From assembly GCA_944381205.1 (NCBI GenBank), contig CALWKG010000008.1, positions 1 to 44,999 on the forward strand: a stretch of 44,999 bases of DNA, given 5' to 3'. Below, piece after piece: positions 24,997-34,350 of this stretch. The stretch's first letter is position 1; the number at the start of each line of letters is the position of its first letter. Source of the DNA: an uncultured Clostridia bacterium. Lineage in GTDB: Bacteria; Bacillota; Clostridia; Christensenellales; UBA1242. Both the position numbers and the translations under genes were made by a program. Under the pieces are notes generated by a model. That model worked only from the letters and a program-made list of their open reading frames with translations. It had not been told where the DNA came from and did no database searches.

Positions 24997-26435
24997 TTTT
25001 TTTCTTCTCCTTTATTCCTTAGTCTAGTACTGTTTTTATTAGGTATACTCTGCGGGCGAGTCTTCATCGTAGTTAAACTATCCTTTAAAATAAAGTCTTT
25101 CATATCCTTGCTTATATACGGAGCATAAGGAGCAAGATACGGGGTTTTAAAACTATCAAAATTGCACAAATACGCAATCAAAAACAGCATACCAAGTATT
25201 ATGCCGTGAAACCCAAGTGTCCCGCCTATTAAGGCAAAGACTATCCTAAGTATTGAAATTTGCGAACTCTGATTAGGAATAATATAAACAGTTATGGCAC
25301 TTAAAGCCACAATCATAACACCCGGAGGGCTCACCAACCCAGCCTTAACAGCCGTATCTCCAAGGATTAATGCCCCCACAATAGAAATTGCCATACCAAG
25401 ATATTTAGGCATTCTTACACTTGCTTCAAACAAAATATCAAAAAGTATTATAATAAAAAATATTTCCAAAAACGGATTTAATGGCAAATTTTGAGTAGTG
25501 TTTACAATGGTTACCAAAAATTTAAGTGGCAAAACTTTGTAGTGGTAAAGTTGAAGCGCTATGTACATTCCCGGCAAAAATATTGACAAAAACAAACCCA
25601 AAACCCTAATAATTCTAAGTATAGAAACCCTGTGCGCGTCCGAATAATAGTCGTTGCTACTTTGAAAATCCTCAAACATCACATAAGGTATCGTTATCGC
25701 TATCGGAGTCCCGTCTACCAAAATAACCACCCTACCTTCTAGCAACTTAGCACAGGCAATGTCCGGCTTTTCTGTATTACCCACTTGCCTGAAAATAGAA
25801 TTAGGCCTGTTTTCTAAAAATTTCATTAAATAATAACTATCTATGACCCCGTCTATGTCAAATTTATTCAACTTTTGCTTTATCTCATTTACCACGTCTT
25901 TGTCTACAATGTCATCAAAATAAACTATATTTATTCTAGTCTTTGTTCTTCTGCCAATGTTTAGTTCTTCCACTTTTAAATTGCTTGACGGAAGCCGTTT
26001 TCTAATAAGCGACAAATTAACTTTAAGTGTTTCATTAAAGCCTTCTCTTGGGCCACTAATTACTGTGGACGTTGGCGGTTCTTCTACCGACCTTCCGGGA
26101 TACATAACTGTGTTAAAAACTAAAACCTTTTCTTCCCCGTCCATAAAAATAAGACTAAATCCCCTAAGTAGTTTTTCTTTTGCCTGTTGTAAATCCAAAA
26201 TTTCCACATTGCAAAAACTAGATACATTTTTTCGCAAATCTTCTATCGTAATGTCAGTAGTCATAAATTGCTTTATCGGGAACAAAACACTCCTATTGAG
26301 TTCTTCCACGTTGCATAACTCGTCTATAAAGACAAGGGCAACTCTTTCGCCATTAATCTCCAAATCCCGAACAATAATGTCCGTACTATCTAAAAGGCTC
26401 TTTTTCAGTTGATTTGCCATATCTAAACTATTCAT
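24993..26435 (-). CDS. gerKA: spore germination protein GerKA
   Basis: A 480-aa A subunit of a germinant receptor (GerABKA family). N-terminal soluble domain with 'IIVRDLEINGERVALVFIDELCN', conserved 'FMDGEEKVLVFN' and 'EPPTSTVISGPREGFNETLKVNLSLIRKRL', then about five membrane helices and a basic C-terminus. I chose ATG 26435 over the upstream TTG at 26471, because a SigG-like promoter occupies 26441-26470; ATG 26420 is a further possibility. No ribosome-binding site precedes either, so the transcript may be leaderless. Confidence 0.9.
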   Translation of the reverse strand: MNSLDMANQLKKSLLDSTDIIVRDLEINGERVALVFIDELCNVEELNRSVLFPIKQFMTTDITIEDLRKNVSSFCNVEILDLQQAKEKLLRGFSLIFMDGEEKVLVFNTVMYPGRSVEEPPTSTVISGPREGFNETLKVNLSLIRKRLPSSNLKVEELNIGRRTKTRINIVYFDDIVDKDVVNEIKQKLNKFDIDGVIDSYYLMKFLENRPNSIFRQVGNTEKPDIACAKLLEGRVVILVDGTPIAITIPYVMFEDFQSSNDYYSDAHRVSILRIIRVLGLFLSIFLPGMYIALQLYHYKVLPLKFLVTIVNTTQNLPLNPFLEIFFIIILFDILFEASVRMPKYLGMAISIVGALILGDTAVKAGLVSPPGVMIVALSAITVYIIPNQSSQISILRIVFALIGGTLGFHGIILGMLFLIAYLCNFDSFKTPYLAPYAPYISKDMKDFILKDSLTTMKTRPQSIPNKNSTRLRNKGEEKK

Positions 26436-26440
26436 AATTT

Positions 26441-26470
26441 TAGTATAAAATAAAAAAATTTTTTTATTCA
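26441..26470 (-). promoter_or_regulatory. SigG/SigF-type promoter of the gerK operon
   Basis: Minus strand: -35 TGAATA (26465-26470), 17-bp A/T spacer, -10 TATACTA (26441-26447). The forespore consensus is TGNATA ... CATACTA, so only the first -10 base differs. Germinant-receptor operons are made in the forespore under SigG, so function and signal agree. Predicted +1 near 26434 coincides with the ATG. Confidence 0.65.
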
Positions 26471-26659
26471 AATGCTATTCCGCCTACTAAAATTACCGTT
26501 TGCATTTATATTTCTTTAAAAGGCATTTAACTTTTATAAAAACTTAATATTTATGCAAAAATTTTAAAGTTTAAAATGTATAAATTTTATTCAAAATTTG
26601 TTTGACATTAAAAATTATTATATGTATATTGGTAAAGAATTTTGTATATTTTTTAAAAG

Positions 26660-26775
26660 TTATTCACAATTTTTTGCGTAAAATAGGGGAAATTTTGTCT
26701 TTTATTTCTTCTATTTTTAGGCATTTTTTGTGGATAAGTGAATAAAAATTGTGGATAACTAGGTGTTTATCCACA
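26660..26775. promoter_or_regulatory. cluster of DnaA boxes
   Basis: Three perfect boxes (TGTGGATAA at 26729-26737 and 26750-26758, TTATCCACA at 26767-26775) and one TTATTCACA at 26660-26668, plus the near match AGTGAATAA at 26737-26745. The last two perfect boxes face each other across 8 bp. The flanks, up to tilS at 26861 and toward 26520, are very AT-rich. The whole 389-bp gap between gerKA and tilS holds no gene. Boxes this close suggest binding by DnaA, as at origins, DnaA-titration sites or DnaA-regulated promoters. Confidence 0.8.
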
Positions 26776-26860
26776 ATTTTGTTTAAAAATACACTATTTT
26801 TTATAATTATTTATTTTTATTCATCACAACTTATATTGTTAATAAGTTAAATACTCATTT

Positions 26861-28219
26861 TTATGAATTTTTATTCTTTTTTATAATTTCCTTTTGGCTA
26901 ACTTCAACTATACTTGTTGTCGTGTCGTCGATTTTTACCTTATCACTTATCTCCACCCCAAGCACACATAAAATCTCGCTATTGATTGCTAAAACAGGGA
27001 TAAAATCTCTAACCCTATTAGGGATTTTTTTGTCAATCATATAACTCTTTAAACTTTTACTCCCGCCACCAAATTTAGTAAATCTGTCACCTGTCTTTTT
27101 GGTTCTCCAAACAGCATCTTGTGGGATTTTTTTGTAATCCATAAGTAAATGACTTGGTCTTAGTTGAGTATCTTTTGTGCGTTTTGCTTCTATAATACAT
27201 TCTCCGCCAAAATTAATTTTACCAAGTTTAAATGGATAACTTTCAACTAATTCACGCTTTTGCACTTCGTAAATAGTTATGTAGTCGTATTCCTTTTGAG
27301 CAATAAGTGAACACGGCAAACTAATTTTTTTACCATTATCACAGTCCACAAGTGATTTTATAAGTTCTATGTGCTTTCTCTCAATATCTTGATAAACGTT
27401 AATTTTATTTAACGTATCAAAGATAATCCTGTTTATCACACTAGGAGCATAATGAAAATATGCCAAAGGAATTTTTGCCATTTTGCCTTCTATTATAACC
27501 CCATCTCTTTTAATGTGGCTTAAAATAAACTCATTATCTTCCCTGCAAGATTTGCTAAAATTAACCAAATTTTGTTCTAGCCCTTCCCAACGTTTTTTAA
27601 GTTCTGGCATAATAATATTGCGTAAAAAATTTCTATTATAGGTCGTGTCAACATTAGTTTCATCTTCCACGTACGAAATCTCATTTACCGCGCAATATTT
27701 TAAAATTTCTTCCTTAGAGATATTTAACATAGGTCTAATATAGTTATTGCTTCTTACAAAGTCCATACCGCAAGCCCCATTCAACCCCGAGCCACGCAAA
27801 ATGTGCATAAGTATTGTTTCTGCTTGGTCGCTTAGATGATGAGCAAGCGCTATTTTATCCACCTTGTTATCTTGCAAAAGTTTATCAAAAACACCATACC
27901 TTGCAATCCTTGCACCTTCTTCTACCCCTACCTTTTGGCTATCTGCCACACGTTCGGCATCAACAGAAAACTTCCAACATGGGATACGATTATCCGCACA
28001 ATATGTCTTTACAAACAATGCGTCCCCTATGGAATTTTCACCACGCAACATATGGTCAATGGTAATTGCCACAATCTCACAATCCAAATTCTCCTTATTT
28101 TCGTTTAAAAAATGTAGCAAAGCCATAGAGTCTGCTCCACCACTAACGGCAACCCCTATAAGTTCTCCTGGCATTATAAGTTTATTATTATTAATGCAGT
28201 CTAAAATCTCTTTTTCCAT
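26861..28219 (-). CDS. tilS: tRNA(Ile)-lysidine synthase TilS
   Basis: A 452-aa enzyme that turns C34 of the AUA-reading tRNA-Ile into lysidine. The N-type ATP pyrophosphatase P-loop is VAVSGGADSMALLHFL (23-38). Further motifs are 'AITIDHMLRGENS' and 'AHHLSDQAETILMHILRGSGLNGACGM'. The C-terminal tRNA-binding domain has 'WRTKKTGDRFTKFGGGSKSLKSYMIDKKIP'. Length is typical. It sits next to spoIIE as near the Bacillus origin. The ATG has no ribosome-binding site and lies about 3 nt past the predicted transcription start. Confidence 0.96.
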   Translation of the reverse strand: MEKEILDCINNNKLIMPGELIGVAVSGGADSMALLHFLNENKENLDCEIVAITIDHMLRGENSIGDALFVKTYCADNRIPCWKFSVDAERVADSQKVGVEEGARIARYGVFDKLLQDNKVDKIALAHHLSDQAETILMHILRGSGLNGACGMDFVRSNNYIRPMLNISKEEILKYCAVNEISYVEDETNVDTTYNRNFLRNIIMPELKKRWEGLEQNLVNFSKSCREDNEFILSHIKRDGVIIEGKMAKIPLAYFHYAPSVINRIIFDTLNKINVYQDIERKHIELIKSLVDCDNGKKISLPCSLIAQKEYDYITIYEVQKRELVESYPFKLGKINFGGECIIEAKRTKDTQLRPSHLLMDYKKIPQDAVWRTKKTGDRFTKFGGGSKSLKSYMIDKKIPNRVRDFIPVLAINSEILCVLGVEISDKVKIDDTTTSIVEVSQKEIIKKNKNS

Positions 28220-28228
28220 AGCAGTAAA

Positions 28229-28257
28229 ATTATATACTATATTGACACTAATTTCAA
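28229..28257 (-). promoter_or_regulatory. near-leaderless promoter of tilS
   Basis: Minus strand: -35 TTGAAA (28252-28257), 17-bp spacer, -10 TATAAT (28229-28234). Predicted +1 at about 28222, three bases before the tilS ATG (28219). No room for a Shine-Dalgarno sequence. Confidence 0.7.
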
Positions 28258-28486
28258 TACCTAAATTAAATAATTTTGCACAAATTCCAACTACTCATAG
28301 ATTCCGTGTTATTGTTTCACACAAAATACCTTTTATAATTACGGAAAAAAGCGCTTTTATTATCAAAAACATACCTTTTAAACCGCTAAAATTAACAACC
28401 CTTGCCAATAATAAACCAGCCTAACTTATAAAACCCAAAATCCCTAAATGAATAAATATTCAGTATTTATGCAAATACATTAATAA

Positions 28487-30790
28487 TTATGCACAGTTGT
28501 AGTATAATTTTCCAACAAGAACGGTCATATCGTCTTGTGGATAGTTTTTTTGAGAAAGTTTTGCTTTGTTTAAAATGCAATCAGCAATTTCCTGCGGGCT
28601 TTTTTTAGGTAAATATTTTATGTATTCTTCTAAAACCTCACCAGACAAAGCATCTGCAACCCCATCGCTAACCATTATAATAAAGTCATCTGGGGTTAAA
28701 ACAGTTTTTGTTATTTTTATATTGACATCGTCTAAGATACCAAGAGGCAAAGCACTGCTATCTATTTTTACTACATCTTCATTACTTTTAATGTATCCTG
28801 CAACCGCCCCCTGCTTTATAAAATCAGTTTCACCACTCTTTAAATCAATGACACTTACGTCCAGAGCGGAAAACACCCCTTCGCTAGTAAAATTTAATAA
28901 TTTATTTAGACTATTTATTATTGTTTCTTCATCAAACCCCGCCCGATAAAAGTTTTCTAACAAAGACAGTGAATTTTCACTTTTTTCGCTAGCCGTTTTG
29001 CCTGACCCCATTCCGTCACAAATGGCAAGAAGATATTTATTGTTGGATAGTTTTAACATAGAGTGTTTATCCCCACTGGTTGTACTACCTGCCTTAGTAA
29101 GTTTTGCCACCCCCACTGCAAAGCCATAAGTAGAGGCAGACGCGTAGGAGGCATACACAAGGTCGTCTATTACTTTATAGTCTTCCCTAACAATTTTATA
29201 ATTTAAGACTTTACTTAAAATATCTGTTATTTTTGCATCGTTATAATCTAACATTCTTATGGTTAGCGATACAACACAAGTTGTTTCATCTCTCTCAAAA
29301 CAAACTATATCTCCTACCACTATATTTTCATAAGCAAGGGTTTCTTTTAACTTTTGCTCTAAGCCTTTATTTTGTAACACCTTTTCGTTACTAGATAATG
29401 ACAATAAATTAAGCACCTTAGATATGCCTTTTAACTGCTCTGCTATTAAAATTTTAGAATTATCAAGTTCCGCATTTACTTTTGCATAATTTTTGTAATT
29501 TTGAAGCAATGAATTTATTGACATTACCACTTGATTTAATCTTATACACCGCGTAGTTAAATATTGAGGCAGGTCTATTAAACTAATTTTGTTCTTTTCA
29601 AAACCAATATTTATTAAATTTTCAAAAACCTTTTTATGCTCGCTATTGTAACTCTTTATACACTTTAACCTGTTTTTGCAATTTTCACAGTTTTCCCGAA
29701 TTGCTTCGTTGCAAATCATCTCTTTTGCACTGGACTTATCCAACTTTCCCTTGACCATTTTTCTAAAATTTTTATCCATTTCATAAAAAATTTGCGAAGT
29801 GTACTCCAATTTTTTTGCAAGTCTATCCCTGTTCTGATTTAGCAAATTTTTTATGTTTTGCCCAGTATTAATCAAAAAAATACAGTGTTTAATTTTGTTA
29901 ATCAAACTACTTTTTACACACAAAAATATTATTCCTGCAACAATAGTTGGAATAAATGAAAAAAAACCTATCACCCCTAGTAGCAAACTTATCACAATAT
30001 CGGCAATAATAACCCCAAAAACTTGATAAATTCTCTTTAAATCCTTAAAGATATAGTCGATAATTGCAATTATACTAAACAAGGTTATGTATTCTAACCC
30101 GCCATTACAAACAAAAGAACCTATACCGCATATAACTCCAAAAATTATACTATAATAACTGGGCAAAATTACCCCGCCAAAAAATATTATCAGTATCCCA
30201 AAGAACTTTAAAACATCAAAGTAAGCAAAGTTTACACTCTGCAAACTACAAAACAACAGTACTAGCGCAATCCCACCACAGAGAAATTCATCTACATTCA
30301 AATTAAAGTTGAACCTACGATTTTTCATCGCCCTAACAAAAACAACAACACTACACGCAAAAAAAGTGTTTAAAATATTGTCAATTAAGTTAATGTATAT
30401 GCTTTGAATTCCGTCAAATTTAAAATAGATTAAACTAAGTCCCACAATAAAACTAAAAATTGCCACTTCATAAATGCGAACCACTCTCCCTCGTTTTTTA
30501 TTAATAAGCCCCGCCACACCACAAATTAAAATCGCCACTAGTGAAAAGGTAATGGAATAAATACTTCCGTTTACTAAAACTTGGGAAAGTAAAAATAAAG
30601 TTGAAGTGTAAAAAATATTTTCATTTAAAAAAATTAACGCAACAAAAAAACCAAATGTCGTTGGCGAGTATGTCGACATTATTTTTGAGTTGCAAAAAAT
30701 TAAAAATAATATTGCGTATAAAAAATACTTAAAAAATGGAATAAGACTAACCTTAATAACCCTTGACTTGGTCGTTATAGCACTTTGCAT
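28487..30790 (-). CDS. spoIIE: stage II sporulation protein E (PP2C-type phosphatase)
   Basis: A 767-aa membrane phosphatase that dephosphorylates SpoIIAA to release SigF in the forespore. About ten hydrophobic segments fill residues 15-310, then a regulatory region with the Cys cluster 'CENCKNRLKC' (about 380-389), and the PP2C domain with LAICDGMGSGKTA (about 577-589), 'FSALDVSVIDLKSGETDFIKQGAV' and 'DDFIIMVSDGVADAL' near 713. ATG 30790 has an AGGAGAG site. Length is close to the Bacillus protein (827 aa). The 267 bp between its end and tilS hold only the tilS promoter. Confidence 0.95.
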   Translation of the reverse strand: MQSAITTKSRVIKVSLIPFFKYFLYAILFLIFCNSKIMSTYSPTTFGFFVALIFLNENIFYTSTLFLLSQVLVNGSIYSITFSLVAILICGVAGLINKKRGRVVRIYEVAIFSFIVGLSLIYFKFDGIQSIYINLIDNILNTFFACSVVVFVRAMKNRRFNFNLNVDEFLCGGIALVLLFCSLQSVNFAYFDVLKFFGILIIFFGGVILPSYYSIIFGVICGIGSFVCNGGLEYITLFSIIAIIDYIFKDLKRIYQVFGVIIADIVISLLLGVIGFFSFIPTIVAGIIFLCVKSSLINKIKHCIFLINTGQNIKNLLNQNRDRLAKKLEYTSQIFYEMDKNFRKMVKGKLDKSSAKEMICNEAIRENCENCKNRLKCIKSYNSEHKKVFENLINIGFEKNKISLIDLPQYLTTRCIRLNQVVMSINSLLQNYKNYAKVNAELDNSKILIAEQLKGISKVLNLLSLSSNEKVLQNKGLEQKLKETLAYENIVVGDIVCFERDETTCVVSLTIRMLDYNDAKITDILSKVLNYKIVREDYKVIDDLVYASYASASTYGFAVGVAKLTKAGSTTSGDKHSMLKLSNNKYLLAICDGMGSGKTASEKSENSLSLLENFYRAGFDEETIINSLNKLLNFTSEGVFSALDVSVIDLKSGETDFIKQGAVAGYIKSNEDVVKIDSSALPLGILDDVNIKITKTVLTPDDFIIMVSDGVADALSGEVLEEYIKYLPKKSPQEIADCILNKAKLSQKNYPQDDMTVLVGKLYYNCA

Positions 30791-31230
30791 CTTTTATTAC
30801 TCTCCTGTACCTAAATCCTATCAAAAATACCCCTTGCTATTACTTAATTTTTGTGCTAAACAAAACTATTTTTGACTAATTTTGACTTTTTCTCTTTTTT
30901 TGTATACCCAAATTTAAATAAACTTCAACTTTAATCAAAACTAATAAAACTCTAAATATTAAAGAAGAACTTTACTCAAAATCATAAATAATATCAAAAA
31001 ACTTATACCAATTAAAACACTTTTAATAAAAAGCATTAAAGTTAATAACTCATAAACTAAGTAAAATAAAAAAAATTCGTAAATTGTAGCAAAGCCCAAA
31101 GTAAGCAAATACCTTTTTTAGTTTAAAAAGCAATAGTCTAAGATTAATTTAATTTGTAACTAGTAAAATAAAGTAATAAAAAGAATTTTTAAAAAAAGGT
31201 AAAAACAATACAAAATTTATATAAACACTA
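30791..31230. other. gene-free AT-rich intergenic region
   Basis: The region between spoIIE (minus) and the LRR gene (plus) is over 80% A+T. The part next to spoIIE carries two AGTCAAAA-like words 11 bp apart on the minus strand, which are only weak matches to Spo0A boxes. I see no RNA gene, repeat or coding frame. Confidence 0.5.
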
Positions 31231-31259
31231 TTGAAAAATGCTAAATAATGCTTTATACT
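31231..31259 (+). promoter_or_regulatory. promoter of the LRR protein gene
   Basis: -35 TTGAAA (31231-31236), 17-bp spacer, -10 TATACT (31254-31259). Predicted start near 31266, 36 nt before the ATG. Confidence 0.65.
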
Positions 31260-31301
31260 TATTAAAAATAAAAAATATAGATTAAAAAGGATATATGGCT
31301 A

Positions 31302-32915
31302 ATGGAAAGTGCAGATTTAAAGTGGATAAAAAGGCATTACGGAGAAAAATTTTCTTGCCTTTGCCAAGAAAAGTTTTCAACTATACTAAAAAAAGAAGGA
31401 ATGTTGCCTAAACTATTAATAGAACATTTTTCCCCAAATCAAGAATTATACGACGACATTTTGAAAAATGGCATTGAAGATTCTTTTGTAGAGTATGTGC
31501 ATAGTCTTGCAGAAACTGAAAAAAAAGAAAATAAAGATTCAATGTCCCTTTGTATCCCAAATTACATTCAAGCAAGAGATGGCAAATTTTATAAATACAA
31601 TCAAAAGCATAACAATATTTATTATTGCCCAAATAATATTATCATTCAAAATGGAATAGTTACCCGTTTTGATAAGGATAAATGTATAGTCTTTGACTAT
31701 TTTATTTTAGATTTAAAGGGAAAAGAGATAATAGATTATAATCTTATACAAGGAAATCATCAACCTGACTCTTTTCCTGAAAGTGTTGGTAAAATAAATG
31801 ATATAAAAAGAGTGCCAAATGAAAACGGATTAACAATTCAAATTACCCCAGAAAATGGAGAGATTGTTGAGATAACACTAGACAAACACAATCAAATCTC
31901 TGGCTATCGAAACCCAAATGTTGAAGAAATTGACGATTATTTCTTACTTTTAAACCAATCATTGATAAGCCTAGATTTGCCTAATGTTAAACAGGTTGGA
32001 AAAAGTTTTTTGGCCTGGAACAAATTACTCACAAACGTAAACTTACCAAATGTCGAGCAGATTGGTGATAGTTTTTTACATCATAACAAATCACTTAAAA
32101 ACCTAGATTTACCTAATGTCAAGTGGATTGGGGAGAAATTTTTATGCGAAAATGAATCACTTGCAAGTCTAACGTTACCTAATGTTGAGCATATTAGTTG
32201 TGCCTTTTTATTAGACAACGAATCCCTTGAAAGTCTAGATTTGCCTAAAATTAAGCGAATTGGGAATGATTCCTTAATCTATAATAAATCTCTAAAAAGC
32301 ATAAATTTACCTAATATTAAGCAGATTGGTAATGGCTTTTTACGTCGCAACAAATCACTTAAAAACCTAAATTTACCTAATGTTGAAAATATTGGTAATA
32401 ATTTCTTGCAAGATAATGAGTCACTTGCAGAACTGAATTTACCTAATGCTAAGGATATTGGTGATAATTTTTTGCAAAATAATGAATCGCTTACAGAACT
32501 GGATTTACCTAATGTTAGACGGATTGGAGATAATTTCTTACCCCATAATAAAATTCTAAAAAACATAAATTTACCTAATGTTGAGCAGATTGGTAATAAT
32601 TTTTTGCGTCACAACAATTCACTTAAAAGCCTAGATTTACCTAATGTCAAGTGGATTGGTTATTGTTTTTTGCAAGATAATGAGCCACTTACAAAACTAG
32701 TTTTACCTAATGTTGAACAGATTGGCCATTGTTTTTTGCGAGATAACAAGTCACTTAAAAACCTAGACTTGCCTAAGGTTAAACGAATTGGAAATCGTTC
32801 CTTACTCCATAACAAATCGTTGAACTTAAATATACCTAATATTGAGCGGACTGGGAATGGCTGCTTTTTAACATCACTAAAAGATACTGCAAATTCATTG
32901 GAACGTGAAATTTAG
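31302..32915 (+). CDS. leucine-rich repeat protein (LRR_5/BspA type), 537 aa
   Basis: An N-terminal domain (about 1-75, 'DLKWIKRHYGEKFSCLCQEKF') without signal peptide or membrane segment precedes a middle region (about 85-205), and then about 14 tandem 23-residue repeats from about 210 to 525 of the form SLxxLxLPNVxxIGxxFLxxN. The unit is LRR_5-like, known from BspA proteins. In DNA it is a 69-bp period with highly similar copies, so the copy number may change by recombination. The start at 31302 has an AAAAGGA site. Being cytosolic, it probably binds a protein partner; the ligand is unknown. Confidence 0.85.
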   Translation: MESADLKWIKRHYGEKFSCLCQEKFSTILKKEGMLPKLLIEHFSPNQELYDDILKNGIEDSFVEYVHSLAETEKKENKDSMSLCIPNYIQARDGKFYKYNQKHNNIYYCPNNIIIQNGIVTRFDKDKCIVFDYFILDLKGKEIIDYNLIQGNHQPDSFPESVGKINDIKRVPNENGLTIQITPENGEIVEITLDKHNQISGYRNPNVEEIDDYFLLLNQSLISLDLPNVKQVGKSFLAWNKLLTNVNLPNVEQIGDSFLHHNKSLKNLDLPNVKWIGEKFLCENESLASLTLPNVEHISCAFLLDNESLESLDLPKIKRIGNDSLIYNKSLKSINLPNIKQIGNGFLRRNKSLKNLNLPNVENIGNNFLQDNESLAELNLPNAKDIGDNFLQNNESLTELDLPNVRRIGDNFLPHNKILKNINLPNVEQIGNNFLRHNNSLKSLDLPNVKWIGYCFLQDNEPLTKLVLPNVEQIGHCFLRDNKSLKNLDLPKVKRIGNRSLLHNKSLNLNIPNIERTGNGCFLTSLKDTANSLEREI

Positions 32916-32963
32916 TGAGATATGATAAAATTTCATAAATTTTTAATGATTAAGTTAACACAT

Positions 32964-32999
32964 AAAAAATCTAAGTTATTTCTAACTTAGATTTTTTTT
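32964..32999 (+). terminator. terminator of the LRR gene
   Basis: A stem of about 12 bp (AAATCTAAGTTA to 32978 with TAACTTAGATTT from 32983), 4-nt loop, followed by a run of eight T. It begins about 50 bp past the LRR stop codon. Confidence 0.88.
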
Positions 33000-33123
33000 A
33001 AACCACTCATTAAGGTTGTTTTTGAAACCTTTTAAAAAATAAATTTTTTCAATAATTTTTATTATAATTTCAAAAACAACAAACTATTAGCCTTTATTTT
33101 TTACTTTAATATTTATACGTTTT

Positions 33124-33507
33124 TTAACTCAATTTTAACGTATCCATTTGCTCTTGCAATGGAGTTTTTTCACTTCGATTTTTACTATCTCCCTTTGGGA
33201 TAATGTGATAGTGCAAATGCCCCACTACCTGTCCTGCGCTTTCGTTGTTAGCATTAGTAATCAAAACCCCGCTAAACCCACAACTGTTAACATAATGCTT
33301 TGCCACCTTTTGCACACTTAAAATAACTTTTTGCAATATACTGCTATCACAATCAATAGTGTTAACACAGTGTTTTTTTGGTATAACTAGAGTATGCCCA
33401 TAGTCTTTCATCGCATTATCTAAAAAAACATAAGTATATTCATCTTCATATATTTTATAACTAGGCAAGCCCCCCTTTATAATTTTGCAAAAAATACAGT
33501 CTTCCAT
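33124..33507 (-). CDS. HIT family protein (HinT-like nucleotide hydrolase)
   Basis: A 127-aa histidine-triad protein with H97-L-H99-Y-H101 (GHLHYHIIPKG) as the catalytic triad, the N-terminal zinc-type 'CIFCKI' (4-9) and 'YGHTLVIPKKH' (36-46). Such proteins hydrolyse adenylyl conjugates such as aminoacyl-AMP and Ap4A. ATG 33507 has an AAAGGAGA site. Upstream is an imperfect palindrome around a GTATATAT core (near 33562-33582) that may be a regulatory site. It stands alone. Confidence 0.95.
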   Translation of the reverse strand: MEDCIFCKIIKGGLPSYKIYEDEYTYVFLDNAMKDYGHTLVIPKKHCVNTIDCDSSILQKVILSVQKVAKHYVNSCGFSGVLITNANNESAGQVVGHLHYHIIPKGDSKNRSEKTPLQEQMDTLKLS

Positions 33508-33984
33508 ATTTTCTCTCCTTTAACAAAACAGTTTGAATTCTCATCTAAAAAACAACTGGTCACTAGTACAGTATATATTGTACACTATTTTTTCAATTTA
33601 GTTAAACGAATGTGAGTTATTTATTTAAAAAGTATGAATTGTTATTCAACTTAATTAAATAGTTGTGCATTGTTTTTTATTTGACATACTAACAGAGTTT
33701 CAACATAACGATAAAATTACACATTATAGTTACTCAATCAATGATTTTGCCTTAATTTTTAATTTAATAAAGACATCATATATTATTTTTCATATAATAA
33801 AACGATTACACGTTTATTACTTAATTTATAACGGCAAATCCACATTAATTATTTACTTTAATAAAGCCTAATATTAAAACATTTTTGAACATTTTTCACA
33901 AAAATATATAAAATTTTGCAAAATCCTTTGCTTTTAATTAAACTTTTTGATATAAAAATAGTAGATAAAAAGGGAGGTCTTGTT
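33508..33984. other. gene-poor AT-rich region between HIT gene and small membrane protein
   Basis: No convincing gene. A palindrome-like segment AGTACA...TGTACACT around 33562-33582 lies in front of the HIT gene. A plus-strand frame at 33665-33871 lacks a ribosome-binding site and resembles random AT-rich sequence. Confidence 0.5.
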
Positions 33985-34314
33985 ATGGAAGATGAAAATC
34001 CAATCAAAAAAACACTTCGATTTTTGGGAGAAATTATTGCAATTATAATGATTGTAAGGTATGCACTTTTAATTGTGGAACACTACGTTCATTATTTGCC
34101 AACCGAAGGTGTCATTGCAGATATTATAAACTATATTGGAATTTATGCTCCTATGGCACTTATGATTTGTGTTGGGCTTAGTGCTGTTTGGGGCGGGTCT
34201 TCAATTATAAAACTTATATTCTTAATTGTTTGTGCAGCAATAGTAATTTTCACTTTCTTCCCGGGTGTTGCAGATACAATAACAAATTACATTGGCGTAA
34301 CCCCAGCACCATAG
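33985..34314 (+). CDS. small integral membrane protein, 109 aa
   Basis: Start at ATG 33985 behind a clear AGGGAGG site (33971-33977). The product is mostly three hydrophobic helices (about 15-31, 47-65, 69-88) with few charges, and it ends in 'GVTPAP'. I do not recognise the family. It has its own terminator and no partner gene. An earlier in-frame start at 33916 has no ribosome-binding site. Confidence 0.75.
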   Translation: MEDENPIKKTLRFLGEIIAIIMIVRYALLIVEHYVHYLPTEGVIADIINYIGIYAPMALMICVGLSAVWGGSSIIKLIFLIVCAAIVIFTFFPGVADTITNYIGVTPAP

Positions 34315-34350
34315 TTAAGAAGTAAAATTAAGTTTTATAAGTCCATCTAT

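Noticed and set aside
26641..26800. Full chromosomal origin (oriC)
   Set aside because: DnaA boxes are present, but there is no dnaA/dnaN nearby and no change of coding strand across the region; kept only as a DnaA-box cluster.
27814..28424. Plus-strand frames across tilS
   Set aside because: They are antisense to the clearly conserved tilS gene and carry no own signals.
30860..30900. Spo0A boxes upstream of spoIIE
   Set aside because: Two AGTCAAAA-like words differ from TGTCGAA at key bases; not enough to call.
33665..33871. Plus-strand open frame in the HIT upstream gap
   Set aside because: No ribosome-binding site or promoter and composition as expected from random AT-rich DNA.
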